Program-made: the position numbers and the translations under genes | Shown: positions 7,842-17,081 of the stretch, in pieces | Numbering within the stretch: position 1 is the first letter of the stretch | Layout: every line of letters starts with the position of its first letter | From: Phormidium willei BDU 130791 | Lineage (GTDB): Bacteria; Cyanobacteriota; Cyanobacteriia; Cyanobacteriales; Geitlerinemataceae | NCBI GenBank assembly: GCA_001637315.1 | Contig: LSZA01000040.1 | Span: 1-35,991 of the forward strand | Reading direction: 5' to 3' | Length of the DNA stretch: 35,991 nt | The notes under the pieces: generated by a model | What the model was told of the DNA's origin: nothing | The model's input: only the letters and a program-made list of their open reading frames with translations | The model's database searches: none

Positions 7842-10800
7842 ATGGCCTTTTCTTCCGTTGTTCGTACCCTAGCTCGAACTCCTCTAACTCAAGAGCTAAA
7901 CACCTCTCTCGATCGCGATGGACGCTTACACCTCGATGGAGTTCCTCGCTTTCCCAAGGGTCTGATGGTATCGGCCTTAGCCCAGCAACGTCAACAGCAT
8001 CTCTGTACCATCACCGCCACCCTAGAAGAAGCCGGCCGTTGGGCGGCACAACTCCAAGAAATGGGTTGGCCGGTGGTTCACTTCTATCCCACCAGTGAAG
8101 CCTCCCCCTATGACGACGGGGATGCCGATGAAATCACCTGGGGACAATTACAAGTTTTAGCCGATCTCGTCCATCTGTCGGATCGTGATCCTCACCCCTT
8201 CGCCATTGTTGCCACCCAACGCGCCCTTCATCCCCATTTACCCCCTCGCCAACACTTTAGCCAATCCTGTCTGCGTCTGCACCTTGGACTCGATCTCTCC
8301 CTAGGCGTCCTCAAACGACGGTTAGCAGAACTCGATTATGAATCGGTCTCCCTCGTCGAAAGTGAAGGACAATGGAGCCGACGGGGGGATATTATCGATA
8401 TTTTCCCGGTTTCCGCTGAACTCCCGCTGCGTCTGGAGTTTTTTGGCGATGAACTCGAAAAAATGCGGGAATTTGACCCCATTAGCCAGCGATCGCTTGA
8501 CAAAATAGAGCAAGTTGTGCTAACGCCGCGCCAGATCAATAGTGGTTTGGCCGCCGAGATGGGTGATGATTGGCCCCAATCGGCCGGCGACTTATCCCCA
8601 AGCGCCCAAGTCGGCTTAGCCTTTGATGCCCCCGCCTCCCTGCTGGAGTACTTACCCGAGAACAGTCTCCTCGTTGTCGATGAACCCGAAGCCTGTCAGG
8701 GCCACAGCGATCGCTGGGTTGACCATGTCGAACGGGACTTCCTCGGCCATCGCGATCGCCATCCCCAACTTAGCCGCCTCCATCGCCCCCTAAACGAAAG
8801 TCTCGACCCCTGTCCCTTGCCACGAGTCGATTTGCGGGAATTAGTCGTCAGCGATCGCCACGCCGAAAACGACCCCGGCAAACATCTCAACCTGGCCAGT
8901 CGCCGTCTAGCCACCACCCCCCATCAATTCGCCAAAATCGCGCAAATTCTGCGACAGGAACGCGATCGCGGCTTCAACATCTTTCTCGTCTCCGCCCAAC
9001 CCAGTCGCACCGTGGCCCTACTCCAAGAACATGACTGTAGCGCCCAATTCCTGCCCAATCCCCGCGACTATCCCGCCGTCGATCGCCTGCAAACCCATCA
9101 CATCCCCGTCGCCCTCAAATACTCAGGCCAAGCCGAACTCGAAGGCTTCATCCTACCCACCCTCCGCCTCGTCATCGTCACCGATCGCGAGTTTTTCGGT
9201 CAACATGCCCTCGCCAGCCCCAGCTACATCCGCAAACGTCGTCGGGCCGCCTCCAAACAAGTCGATCCCAACCAACTACAACCAGGAGACTACGTCGTTC
9301 ACCATAACCACGGAATCGGGCAATTTCTGCAACTCGAAAGCCTCACCCTCAACGGCGAAACCCGCGAATATCTAGTATTACGCTATGCCGATGGAACCCT
9401 GCGCGTCGCCGCCGATCAACTCAACGCCCTCTCTCGCTACCGCCATACCGGCAGTGGCAGCGTGCAACTCAACAAAATGTCGGGCAAAGCCTGGGAACGG
9501 ACGAAAAACAAAGTCCGCAAAGCCATCAAGAAAATTGCCATTGACTTGTTGAAACTCTACGCCCAACGCGCCAAACAACAGGGATTTGCCTATCCTGCCG
9601 ATGTCCCCTGGCAACAAGAACTCGAAGACTCCTTCCCCTATCAACCTACCCCCGATCAACTCAAAGCCACCCAAGATATTAAACATGATATGGAGAGCGA
9701 TCGCCCCATGGATCGCTTAGTTTGCGGCGATGTGGGGTTTGGTAAAACGGAAGTGGCCATCCGGGCTATCTTTAAAGCCATTACGGCCGGTAAACAAGTG
9801 GCCCTACTCGCCCCCACCACCATCCTCACCCAACAGCATTATCACACCCTCAAAGAGCGCTTTGCCCCCTACCCGATTCAGGTGGGCCTGCTTAACCGCT
9901 TCCGCACCAGCGAGGAACGCAAGGATATTCAGCAACGTTTAGCCACTGGGGAGTTAGATGTAGTGGTCGGAACCCATCAACTCCTGGGGAAAAGCGTGAA
10001 GTTCAAAGACTTGGGCCTATTAGTTGTGGATGAAGAACAGCGATTTGGGGTGAGTCAGAAAGAGAAAATCAAAGCCCTCAAAACCCAAGTTGATGTCTTA
10101 ACCCTGACGGCGACACCGATTCCTCGGACCTTGTATATGTCTCTATCGGGGATTCGTGAGATTAGCCTGATTACCACGCCGCCGCCCTCCCGCCGTCCCA
10201 TTAAAACCCATTTAGCCCGCTATGACTGGGAAACCATTCGAGGGGCCATCGCCCAAGAACTCGATCGCGGCGGCCAGGTGTTTTATGTGGTTCCCCGAGT
10301 TGAGGGGATTGAGGAGCGATCGGCGAAAATTCGTGAACTCGTTCCCAGTGCTAGGATGGCGATCGCCCATGGTCAAATGGACGTGGCTCAACTCGAATCG
10401 GTGATGTTAGCCTTCAGCAGTGGTGAAGCAGATGTTCTCATCTGTACCACCATTGTTGAGTCGGGCTTAGATATTCCTCGCGTTAATACGATTTTGATTG
10501 AAGATGCCCATCGCTTTGGTCTCTCTCAACTGTATCAATTGCGAGGCCGGGTGGGGCGATCGGGGGTTCAGGCCCACGCCTGGTTATTTTATCGTCAGCG
10601 TAGTCAACTCTCCCAAGCCGCTCAGAAGCGCTTGCGGGCCTTGCAAGAGTTTAGTCAGTTGGGATCGGGGTATCAGTTGGCCATGCGAGATCTCGAAATT
10701 CGCGGCGTGGGGAATCTGTTGGGGGCCGAACAATCGGGCCAGATGAATGCGATCGGCTTTGATCTCTATCGCACCATGCTTGAAGAAGAAATCCGTGAGA

Positions 10801-11315
10801 TTCAGGGCCAGGCTATCCCCAAAGTCAACGATACTCAAGTCGATCTCAATCTGACGGCCTTTATCCCGAGTAACTATATCCCGGATCTCGACCATAAAAT
10901 GAGCGCCTACCGTCAGGTGGCCACCGCTGACTCCTCGGACGCCTTGCAGGCGATCGCCCTTGACTGGCAAGATTGCTACGGTCCTCTCCCGAAAGCCGCT
11001 AGCCAACTGTTGCGGGTCATGGAACTCAAACAACTGGCCAAAACCCTCGGATTTTCCCGCATCAAGCCCGAAGGAAAACAACATATCGTCTTAGAGACCC
11101 CGATGGAAGAACCGGCCTGGGGACTCTTAAAACAACATTTACCGAAACATTTACACTCCCGGTTCGTCTATAGTTCTGGGAAGGTCACCGTGCGTGGCCT
11201 CGGAGTCCTTGCGGCTGAGAAGCAACTCGATAGTCTCATTCAATGGTTAGAATGCCTACGTCCAGCCTTAAACGACGCCCAAAACCCAGCAGATTCACCC
11301 GTCAGTGCCTCCTAG
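7842..11315 (+). CDS. mfd: Transcription-repair coupling factor Mfd
   Basis: The 1157-residue protein has the full Mfd length. The N-terminal UvrB-like module (about 20-340, with [20 protein letters not shown]) recruits UvrA. The RNA-polymerase interaction domain (about 473-560, [16 protein letters not shown]) is CarD-like. The translocase has Walker [10 protein letters not shown] (K635), the DEEQ box at D730, [21 protein letters not shown] motif V (here [12 protein letters not shown]) and [16 protein letters not shown]-terminal domain ends at about 1130. Mfd binds stalled RNA polymerase, pushes it off using ATP and hands the lesion to UvrABC. All helicase motifs look intact. HIP1 sites are frequent in the gene. 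It stands alone, divergent from the channel gene. Confidence 0.97.
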   Translation: MAFSSVVRTLARTPLTQELNTSLDRDGRLHLDGVPRFPKGLMVSALAQQRQQHLCTITATLEEAGRWAAQLQEMGWPVVHFYPTSEASPYDDGDADEITWGQLQVLADLVHLSDRDPHPFAIVATQRALHPHLPPRQHFSQSCLRLHLGLDLSLGVLKRRLAELDYESVSLVESEGQWSRRGDIIDIFPVSAELPLRLEFFGDELEKMREFDPISQRSLDKIEQVVLTPRQINSGLAAEMGDDWPQSAGDLSPSAQVGLAFDAPASLLEYLPENSLLVVDEPEACQGHSDRWVDHVERDFLGHRDRHPQLSRLHRPLNESLDPCPLPRVDLRELVVSDRHAENDPGKHLNLASRRLATTPHQFAKIAQILRQERDRGFNIFLVSAQPSRTVALLQEHDCSAQFLPNPRDYPAVDRLQTHHIPVALKYSGQAELEGFILPTLRLVIVTDREFFGQHALASPSYIRKRRRAASKQVDPNQLQPGDYVVHHNHGIGQFLQLESLTLNGETREYLVLRYADGTLRVAADQLNALSRYRHTGSGSVQLNKMSGKAWERTKNKVRKAIKKIAIDLLKLYAQRAKQQGFAYPADVPWQQELEDSFPYQPTPDQLKATQDIKHDMESDRPMDRLVCGDVGFGKTEVAIRAIFKAITAGKQVALLAPTTILTQQHYHTLKERFAPYPIQVGLLNRFRTSEERKDIQQRLATGELDVVVGTHQLLGKSVKFKDLGLLVVDEEQRFGVSQKEKIKALKTQVDVLTLTATPIPRTLYMSLSGIREISLITTPPPSRRPIKTHLARYDWETIRGAIAQELDRGGQVFYVVPRVEGIEERSAKIRELVPSARMAIAHGQMDVAQLESVMLAFSSGEADVLICTTIVESGLDIPRVNTILIEDAHRFGLSQLYQLRGRVGRSGVQAHAWLFYRQRSQLSQAAQKRLRALQEFSQLGSGYQLAMRDLEIRGVGNLLGAEQSGQMNAIGFDLYRTMLEEEIREIQGQAIPKVNDTQVDLNLTAFIPSNYIPDLDHKMSAYRQVATADSSDALQAIALDWQDCYGPLPKAASQLLRVMELKQLAKTLGFSRIKPEGKQHIVLETPMEEPAWGLLKQHLPKHLHSRFVYSSGKVTVRGLGVLAAEKQLDSLIQWLECLRPALNDAQNPADSPVSAS

Positions 11316-11370
11316 GGGGTCAGGCACCTCTGGGTTCGTCCTTCCCATGCAGATGTAAACCTTGCCACGA

Positions 11371-11408
11371 CAATTGCTATTACGGCAATTGCTGCCACGG
11401 CAATTGCC
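11371..11408. repeat. Three spaced copies of CAATTGC
   Basis: The palindromic core GCAATTGC, or its CAATTGC variant, occurs at 11371, 11386 and 11401. The units are about 15 bp apart and the last two are nearly identical (CGGCAATTGC). The array lies between the mfd stop and the terminator of the opposite gene. Function unknown. Confidence 0.6.
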
Positions 11409-11410
11409 AG

Positions 11411-11449
11411 CCAAAAACAACGCCCAAAACCCTGTTATCCGGGGCGTTG
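11411..11449 (-). terminator. Rho-independent-type terminator of the 161-residue protein gene
   Basis: CAACGCCC at 11418-11425 pairs with 11442-11449. On the minus strand the stem is followed by GTTTTTGG (11411-11417), a short U tract. It is 25 bp downstream of the minus-strand stop at 11474. Confidence 0.7.
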
Positions 11450-11473
11450 ACGCACTCCTCTCCTTATGAGTCT

Positions 11474-11959
11474 CTAAACCCTAGCCATTGCTTTCAATTC
11501 CCGAGGTTGGACTCGCTTAGGGTAACGCACCATCTTGATGGTACTGGGCAAAACCCCCACCAAGCTCGCTAAGGCATCATCAGGCAAACTGTTTACCGTA
11601 TCTGCGTCAAAGTAATGTTCAAACTGGGCCAACAACATTTTCGCCCGTTGCAAGGGAACAGGGTTTTCCGTCAACTGTTCAGTCAGGCGAATCCAATGTC
11701 GTCGAATCGAATAGGCTTTTTGCCGATCTTCGTACGCTTCGGGCGCCACAAGGGCGAGATCCCCAACAGGAATCGTGCGTTGGGTTCCGACATCAAAAAA
11801 GCCCCCAACAGCCGCCCCAGGTCCCGCAAACTCTGCATGGTACCGTTTGTAGATAATCAAGCCGTTGCGACGACGACTATCGACCGCTAACAGCTGACCG
11901 CTATTGAGCTGGGAAATAAGCTCGGCAGGTTGTGAAGACTTAACGAGGCTTCGCGACAT
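11474..11959 (-). CDS. Conserved cyanobacterial protein of unknown function
   Basis: The 161-residue soluble protein has no signal peptide or membrane segment. The first half looks beta-rich (LLAVDSRRRNGLIIYKRYH, then GGFFDVGTQRTIPVGDL). The second half is helical and ends with a basic stretch. The segment LPDDALASLVGVLPSTIKMVR could form a helix-turn-helix-like pair, but that is a guess. I do not recognise the family. It has its own terminator and a 414-bp upstream region, so it is likely monocistronic. The coding sense is supported by length, normal base use and the terminator placement. Confidence 0.7.
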   Translation of the reverse strand: MSRSLVKSSQPAELISQLNSGQLLAVDSRRRNGLIIYKRYHAEFAGPGAAVGGFFDVGTQRTIPVGDLALVAPEAYEDRQKAYSIRRHWIRLTEQLTENPVPLQRAKMLLAQFEHYFDADTVNSLPDDALASLVGVLPSTIKMVRYPKRVQPRELKAMARV

Positions 11960-12373
11960 ATCAGTAACTCTCGTTTCAGGAATGGATCATGCCTTAGGTC
12001 ATCGTCAGGCGGTCAAGGGAGAGGCATCTGCTCTTAGAGTAACTTAATCTGTCAAGAGATACCACGAAACTCGTACCGAAGTCGAAGGGCGACAGAAGAG
12101 ATAGGTTAAGACTCCATCACAGTAAAACTGGCTCTGTCAGTCAGCTAAACGGTCGTGGGTGATGCCAAACGGTTGTGGGTGACGAGTCATTTAGATAATG
12201 GAACAACCCTAGATGCAATGACCTAGATGTCATGACCTTAGCTTGACTGGCTACACCCATGCCCTGATTCTATCAGAAATTTTCCTGCGGCTCCAACATC
12301 AGCTTTGCCCCTGGTCGCCTGAACATTTCAGGAGGGTTTGACGAGGCGATCGCATGATCTGCGGCAATGCCAG
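11960..12373. other. 414-bp intergenic region with direct repeats
   Basis: No gene is visible between the two minus-strand genes. The stretch contains two near-identical 18-bp copies (AAACGGTCGTGGGTGATG at 12147-12164 and a copy with two differences at 12167-12184). A looser pair also occurs around 12210-12240 (ACCTAGATG / CCTAGATGTCATGACC). The promoter of the 161-residue protein gene must lie near its right-to-left start. No riboswitch or RNA gene was recognised. Confidence 0.5.
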
Positions 12374-13159
12374 TCAGGAACGGATAAGGGACTTTGAGAG
12401 AAATAATTGTCGAGGTTGACCAAACCAAGTCGCTCCCCACGTTAGCTCAACTCGTCGCAGGCGGTAGCCTAACTGGGTGTATAAGGCACGAGCCGGTAGG
12501 TTGTTATCTAAAACATGCAGATAAATATCCCGGAAGCCCCACTCTAAGGCAGTTTGCTCACAAGCCATCAGTAGCTGCCGCGCGACACCGCAGCGACGGG
12601 CCTGGGGGCGAACCGCGAGGTTGGAGATGTAGGGATAACTCAACCCATTCATGCGCCATGCCGTTGTTGGAGAAGACTTCAAACTCAGCTCAACCGTTCC
12701 CAAAAGCTGATCGCCTCGGGCCAACACAGGTGCATTGAGGGGCGCATTGAGGGGCGCATTAAGGTCGTGATCAAATCGAGGGCGATCGCCGCCCTCGATG
12801 GCCACCAAACAGGCGTAGGGATGTTGGCTAGAACGCAGTCGATGGCGTAAATCTTCATAAATTCCCAGACGAATCAGAGGCAAAAGCCAGGTTCGCCACC
12901 CTTGGGTTTCATGAAAACTAGCCGCCAAAATCTCTGACAGAGTCCGTAAATCCTGAGAGGTCGCCCGTCGGACTGCGACATCAGAAACAAGCCAACGCGA
13001 GATAGCCGCCGGATTGGGCCGTCCTTGAGAACCTGAATTCGGTTGAGAGCGTGCAGTACCAAAAAAGTTCACAGGTCTAGTCGGAGGGGATGAAGGATGC
13101 CAGCGTGAGAATCGGCGAACAGAATTTGAGGAGGCTGAACGACTCGCAAACATTGACAT
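12374..13159 (-). CDS. GNAT family N-acetyltransferase
   Basis: The 261-residue protein has a Ser/Arg/Pro-rich leader (about 1-55) and then a GNAT fold from VAVRRATSQDLRTLSEIL. The acetyl-CoA-binding motif A reads ISNLAVRPQARRCGVARQLL (about 190-210). Motif B is around LHVLDNNLPARALYTQLGYR. The family transfers acetyl groups from acetyl-CoA to amines or protein N-termini; the substrate is unknown. A triple repeat LNAP (12-bp tandem at 12732-12767) sits in a loop between beta strands. The 5' leader looks unstructured, and the true start could lie further in, but GGAA is placed before the ATG at 13159. It resembles the plastid-type GNATs shared by cyanobacteria; this is a tentative impression. 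Confidence 0.82.
   Translation of the reverse strand: MSMFASRSASSNSVRRFSRWHPSSPPTRPVNFFGTARSQPNSGSQGRPNPAAISRWLVSDVAVRRATSQDLRTLSEILAASFHETQGWRTWLLPLIRLGIYEDLRHRLRSSQHPYACLVAIEGGDRPRFDHDLNAPLNAPLNAPVLARGDQLLGTVELSLKSSPTTAWRMNGLSYPYISNLAVRPQARRCGVARQLLMACEQTALEWGFRDIYLHVLDNNLPARALYTQLGYRLRRVELTWGATWFGQPRQLFLSKSLIRS
12732..12767. repeat. 12-bp tandem repeat within the acetyltransferase gene
   Basis: GCATTGAGGGGC occurs at 12732 and 12744, with a diverged third copy at 12756. On the coding strand it gives LNAP three times. The unit length keeps the frame. Confidence 0.8.
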
Positions 13160-13382
13160 GAAGTTCCATTGTAGCTGAATCGGTTAAGATGCGACGGGCA
13201 AGAGGTTCGACAACTTTCGCTATACTGACGGTTGAAAGCGGCCATTACACCTGGCTACTTGGCCCTTAGGGTTCATCGAAACTTAGCTGGCTTCATCAGC
13301 ATAACGTCCCTCCTGAACCAAGGCCCACTGGCTACATCAACTGTCAATTGTTAACTGTCCACTGTTGTTTGACCGATCTTGA

Positions 13383-16300
13383 ATGATAGATCGCCCCCGT
13401 CGCCTCACTAAGATTTTGGTCGTGGACGATGAACCCGACAACCTTGACCTACTTGAGCGCGTTCTGTCCCCGACTTATCAGGTCCTCAGAGCCTCTAGTG
13501 GACAAGAGGCGCTGCAAACTCTATCCCGAGAACAGGATGTCGCGGTCATTGTCTCAGATCAGCGAATGCCGAAAATGACCGGGACGGAGTTTCTGAGTCT
13601 AACGGCCATGCAATATCCTGACATGATCCGCATCCTGGTGACGGCGTACACGGATGTGGATGACTTGGTTGAAGCCATCAACAGTGGCAAGGTGTTTAAG
13701 TATGTCACGAAACCTTGGCATGTCGATGAGTTACGGGCCGTGGTTCGTCAGGCGGTGGATACTCATAATGTCTTACGAACTCGCACTGAACAACTCTGTC
13801 GTACGTTGCGTCAAGAGTCGCTGCTGAATGCCGTCACCAACACCATTCGCTCACGCACCAATTATCGGCAAATTCTGCAAACCATTGTCGAAACGATGGG
13901 GCAGATGTTTGAAGCCAGTTGTTGTATTTTGCGGACTTGCGATGATCCCGGTTGGACGTCTCAGTCAGCTCCACCAACGCGATTGCGATTCTCGCACGCT
14001 TCGCGATCGCAGTTCTCGCACGCTTCGCGATCGCAGTGGTTTGGTTACGCCGGCCCCACGCTTCCGGATCATCTCAAACGTTCTCAGAGCCGCGATGGCG
14101 ATTCTCCCACGCTTCGCGATCGCCCCAGTTTAGATCCTTGCTTAGCCCAAACCCTCTGGGAAACTGACGAAATCGTCGTCATGAACGATTGTACTCGCGA
14201 TGAACGAATACAGACCGAGGAAGCCCTGCGCCAAGCCTACAAACAGGCAGACATTCGCTCAAGTCTGATTGTCCCCCTCAGCGCCCCGGTGTACCGTCAT
14301 CCGACCCTGTTAACTCCAGAGAGTACCCCCCAGGAGATGGTTCAAGGACCGGGAGAATTTTCCCTGGTGGCGGTCTTGGCCCTGCATCAATGCAGTCAGG
14401 GACGGATTTGGCAAGATGATGAGGTGCAATTGGTGGTTATGGTGGCTGAACAAGCGGCCCTCACCTTGGCCCAATCTCAAACTCTGGAGATGATGCAAAC
14501 TCTGGCCCAGCGGGAAGCCCTGATCAACTCCATTACGACGGCGATTCGCTCAAGTCTCAATCCCCAGGATATTTTTGCCGCCATTACTGAACAACTCGGC
14601 TGTGCCTTACAAGCCGATGGTTGCGCCCTATCCCTCTGGACGCAAGAGGATGAATTTGTCGACTGTGTGGGCCTATATGAGCGTGAGCATGAAGACAGTG
14701 CCGAAGGCCGTTTACCTCAGTCGGTGGTTCCCATTGAGGGAAATCGGGTTCTACAACATCTGCTCGAAACGCAACAGCCGGTGGTGATTGAGGATATGGC
14801 GGCTCAACCGACCTGGAATCAGGATTATCAACCGTTTCATCATCCGGCCCGCGCTCTGTTGGTGGTTCCTTTACTCTGCGATGGGCAGATTATTGGCAGT
14901 ATTTCCTTGCGACAAAATGAGACGCCCCGAGCTTGGCATCTACATGAGGTGTCTCTGGCGCAAGCGGTGGCCGCTCAGGCGGCGATCGCCGTGCAACAGG
15001 CTCGACTCTATCAGAAAACGCGCCAACAGGCGGAACGCTTACTGATCTTAGACCGCCAGAAGACGGAGTTTTTTCAAAATGTCTCCCATGAGTTTCGCAC
15101 CCCCTTAACCTTGATGATGGGACCCCTGGAGGCGGCTGTGAGTCAGGGACAGGGGGTCTCCTATGAGCGGGCTGAGATGGCGCTGCGCAATTGTCGCCGG
15201 CTGCTGCGGTTGGTGAATCAATTGCTGGATTTGCAACGGCTCGATGAACGGCGAATGCAGCCAAGGTTTGCCCCTTGTCAGTTTGGAGCCTGGGTTGGAC
15301 AAACCCTAGAGGCGTTTCGTCCCTATTGCCAACGTAAGGGGATTCGCTTACAACAACGGCTTCAGGGTCAGGTCCGGGTGTTTCTCGATCTAGATCTGTT
15401 TGAGAAGGTTCTCTATAATCTGCTCTCGAATGCCATGAAGTTTACGCCGGCGGGCGGTGAGATTGAGGTCTCGGTGGCCCAAGATGAGGAGGGGATCCGG
15501 TTGCAGGTACGAGATACCGGAATTGGCATCGACCGCGATCGCCTCCCGCAGTTATTTGACCGCTTTTATCAGGCCGAAGGCTCTGTCGATCGCACCTATG
15601 AAGGCAGTGGTCTCGGTTTAGCCTTGGTGAAGGAGTTGGTACAAGTTCATGGGGGTCAGGTGCAGGTTGAGTCCCAGGTGGGCCAGGGCAGTTGTTTCAC
15701 GGTGCGGCTACCCACCGGAAGCGACCATCTCCCCCCGGAATCCTTAGCCTTAGAGGCGCGTTCGCGAAGCGGGCGAGAATCGCCATCGGGTCCGCTGCCG
15801 GCCCCTGACCCGGCCCGTCCCGGGGACAGCCGCTTCACCGTTGAGTTGGCGGATCTCGATTGCGATTTGGGTTCTCTGGGTGAGCGCCCCGAAAGGCTGA
15901 CTCCACTCGCGTCTGAGATGACGGATACTCTGCTGGCTGGCTCTGATAGGCGTTTACCACAATCTGACACAAATGTCAAGGAAACCCCCGCCAAGGTTGC
16001 TGCCACGATTTTGTTCGTCGAAGATAACAGTGATTTGCGAGTCTATGTGGCGGGGATTCTCCAAGACGCGGGCTATCAGGCTGTCCTGGCCGGTAACGGT
16101 GAGGAAGGGATACTTCTGGCTAAATCTCACTATCCCGATGCCATTGTCACTGATTTAATGATGCCCAAGGTCTCGGGATTGGATTTGATTGCGGCGATTC
16201 GTGCTGATGGGGACTTACAGGGAACCCCCATTGTCTTATTGACGGCGAAAGCCAACGAAGAAACCCGCCTCGAAGGCGTTGAACAGGGGGCCGATGCCTA

Positions 16301-17057
16301 TTTATCGAAGCCGTTTAACGATCGCGAACTCCTAGCCCAAATCCGCAATTTATTGGCCCTCAAGGAACAGGAACGACAGATTAAGGACCTCAATCGCTAT
16401 TTAACGCAATCAGTGTTAACTCGCTTTCTGCCGCCGGCGTTGGTCGAAAAAGCCCGTTTGGGAGAGTTGCAATTGAATTTAACCCCGGAACCGCGCCTGG
16501 TGACCATTGTCTTTACGGATATTGTCGGGTTTACTCAGATGGCCAACCAACTGCGATCGCGCCGAGTGGCCGAAATTTTAAATCAGTATCTTTCGTCGAT
16601 GAGTCAGGTGATTTTCCAGGCCGGGGGAACGGTGGATAAGTTTGTCGGTGATGCGGTGATGGCGATTTTTGGCGCACCTGAGGAGATGAAACCCGAAGTT
16701 CAGGTGCAACAAGCCATTCACGCGGCTCGCCAGATGTATGAGCGTTTGGCGGCCCTGAATGCTCAATGGACCGACGAGGGACTGACTCCGGTTCAATTCC
16801 GTTGTGGCATTCACCAGGGAACAGCCGTAGTGGGGATGTTTGGCAGTGAGGAGCGATCGGACTATACGGCGATCGGTCCAAGTGTCAACATTGCGGCCCG
16901 GCTTCAGGAAGTGGCCCAGCCGGGAGGGATTCTGATTTCGGCAGCGGTGGCAGACTATTTACAAGAATCCGAAATTACCAAGTTTCGTCCTCTACATCTC
17001 AAGGGAATTGATGAAACTGTACTTGCATTCTCGCTCAACCCCCTTGATAATGAGTGA
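13383..17057 (+). CDS. cyaC: CyaC-type hybrid histidine kinase / class III adenylate cyclase
   Basis: The 1224-residue protein reads: receiver 1 (about 8-128, phospho-acceptor D59), GAF 1 (about 165-375, with inserted repeats), GAF 2 (about 395-545), HisKA with H569 in VSHEFRTPL, HATPase (about 665-785, DTGIGI and GSGLGLALV), a Ser/Arg/Pro-rich linker, receiver 2 (about 875-990, D924) and a cyclase domain (about 1035-1215). The cyclase has metal ligands D1046 (FTDIVGFT) and D1090 (VGDAVM), adenine-selecting K1086 and T1162 in DYTAIG. A Lys/Thr pair in place of Lys/Asp marks class IIIb, whose members, including Arthrospira CyaC, are known to respond to bicarbonate. The architecture is that of CyaC, where kinase autophosphorylation passes to a receiver and activates cAMP synthesis. 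Four copies of a dispersed repeat lie in its linkers. No membrane segment is visible. Confidence 0.93.
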   Translation: MIDRPRRLTKILVVDDEPDNLDLLERVLSPTYQVLRASSGQEALQTLSREQDVAVIVSDQRMPKMTGTEFLSLTAMQYPDMIRILVTAYTDVDDLVEAINSGKVFKYVTKPWHVDELRAVVRQAVDTHNVLRTRTEQLCRTLRQESLLNAVTNTIRSRTNYRQILQTIVETMGQMFEASCCILRTCDDPGWTSQSAPPTRLRFSHASRSQFSHASRSQWFGYAGPTLPDHLKRSQSRDGDSPTLRDRPSLDPCLAQTLWETDEIVVMNDCTRDERIQTEEALRQAYKQADIRSSLIVPLSAPVYRHPTLLTPESTPQEMVQGPGEFSLVAVLALHQCSQGRIWQDDEVQLVVMVAEQAALTLAQSQTLEMMQTLAQREALINSITTAIRSSLNPQDIFAAITEQLGCALQADGCALSLWTQEDEFVDCVGLYEREHEDSAEGRLPQSVVPIEGNRVLQHLLETQQPVVIEDMAAQPTWNQDYQPFHHPARALLVVPLLCDGQIIGSISLRQNETPRAWHLHEVSLAQAVAAQAAIAVQQARLYQKTRQQAERLLILDRQKTEFFQNVSHEFRTPLTLMMGPLEAAVSQGQGVSYERAEMALRNCRRLLRLVNQLLDLQRLDERRMQPRFAPCQFGAWVGQTLEAFRPYCQRKGIRLQQRLQGQVRVFLDLDLFEKVLYNLLSNAMKFTPAGGEIEVSVAQDEEGIRLQVRDTGIGIDRDRLPQLFDRFYQAEGSVDRTYEGSGLGLALVKELVQVHGGQVQVESQVGQGSCFTVRLPTGSDHLPPESLALEARSRSGRESPSGPLPAPDPARPGDSRFTVELADLDCDLGSLGERPERLTPLASEMTDTLLAGSDRRLPQSDTNVKETPAKVAATILFVEDNSDLRVYVAGILQDAGYQAVLAGNGEEGILLAKSHYPDAIVTDLMMPKVSGLDLIAAIRADGDLQGTPIVLLTAKANEETRLEGVEQGADAYLSKPFNDRELLAQIRNLLALKEQERQIKDLNRYLTQSVLTRFLPPALVEKARLGELQLNLTPEPRLVTIVFTDIVGFTQMANQLRSRRVAEILNQYLSSMSQVIFQAGGTVDKFVGDAVMAIFGAPEEMKPEVQVQQAIHAARQMYERLAALNAQWTDEGLTPVQFRCGIHQGTAVVGMFGSEERSDYTAIGPSVNIAARLQEVAQPGGILISAAVADYLQESEITKFRPLHLKGIDETVLAFSLNPLDNE
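13981..14128. repeat. Three HIP1-containing dispersed repeat copies inside GAF 1 of cyaC
   Basis: A 24-bp unit that begins TTCTCGCACGCTTCGCGATC occurs at 13989-14012 and 14013-14036, perfectly repeated. A third copy with one core change lies at 14102-14124. All keep the cyaC frame open. The first two encode FSHASRSQ; the third is read in another frame as SPTLRDRP. Reading the same element in different frames shows that the DNA, not the peptide, is what is repeated. Confidence 0.85.
15761..15784. repeat. Inverted copy of the same dispersed repeat in the cyaC linker
   Basis: TTCGCGAAGCGGGCGAGAAT at 15761-15780, extending to about 15784, is the reverse complement of the GAF 1 repeat with one difference. 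It lies between the HATPase and receiver 2 domains and encodes part of ARSRSGRESPSG. Confidence 0.7.
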
Positions 17058-17081
17058 TTCTGTGAACGCGGAGGGGTTGCG

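Noticed and set aside
7670..8098. 142-codon plus-strand open frame before and inside mfd
   Set aside because: It overlaps mfd in another frame, and the peptide is Ser/Arg/Leu-rich low-complexity text typical of a shadow frame.
11371..11408. CRISPR-like spacing of the CAATTGC repeats
   Set aside because: The repeat is under 10 bp and the intervals are 5-8 bp; no array and no cas genes.
13828..14167. Overlapping frames inside cyaC that encode repeats such as DSRTLRDRSS
   Set aside because: These are other frames of the dispersed repeat and not separate genes.
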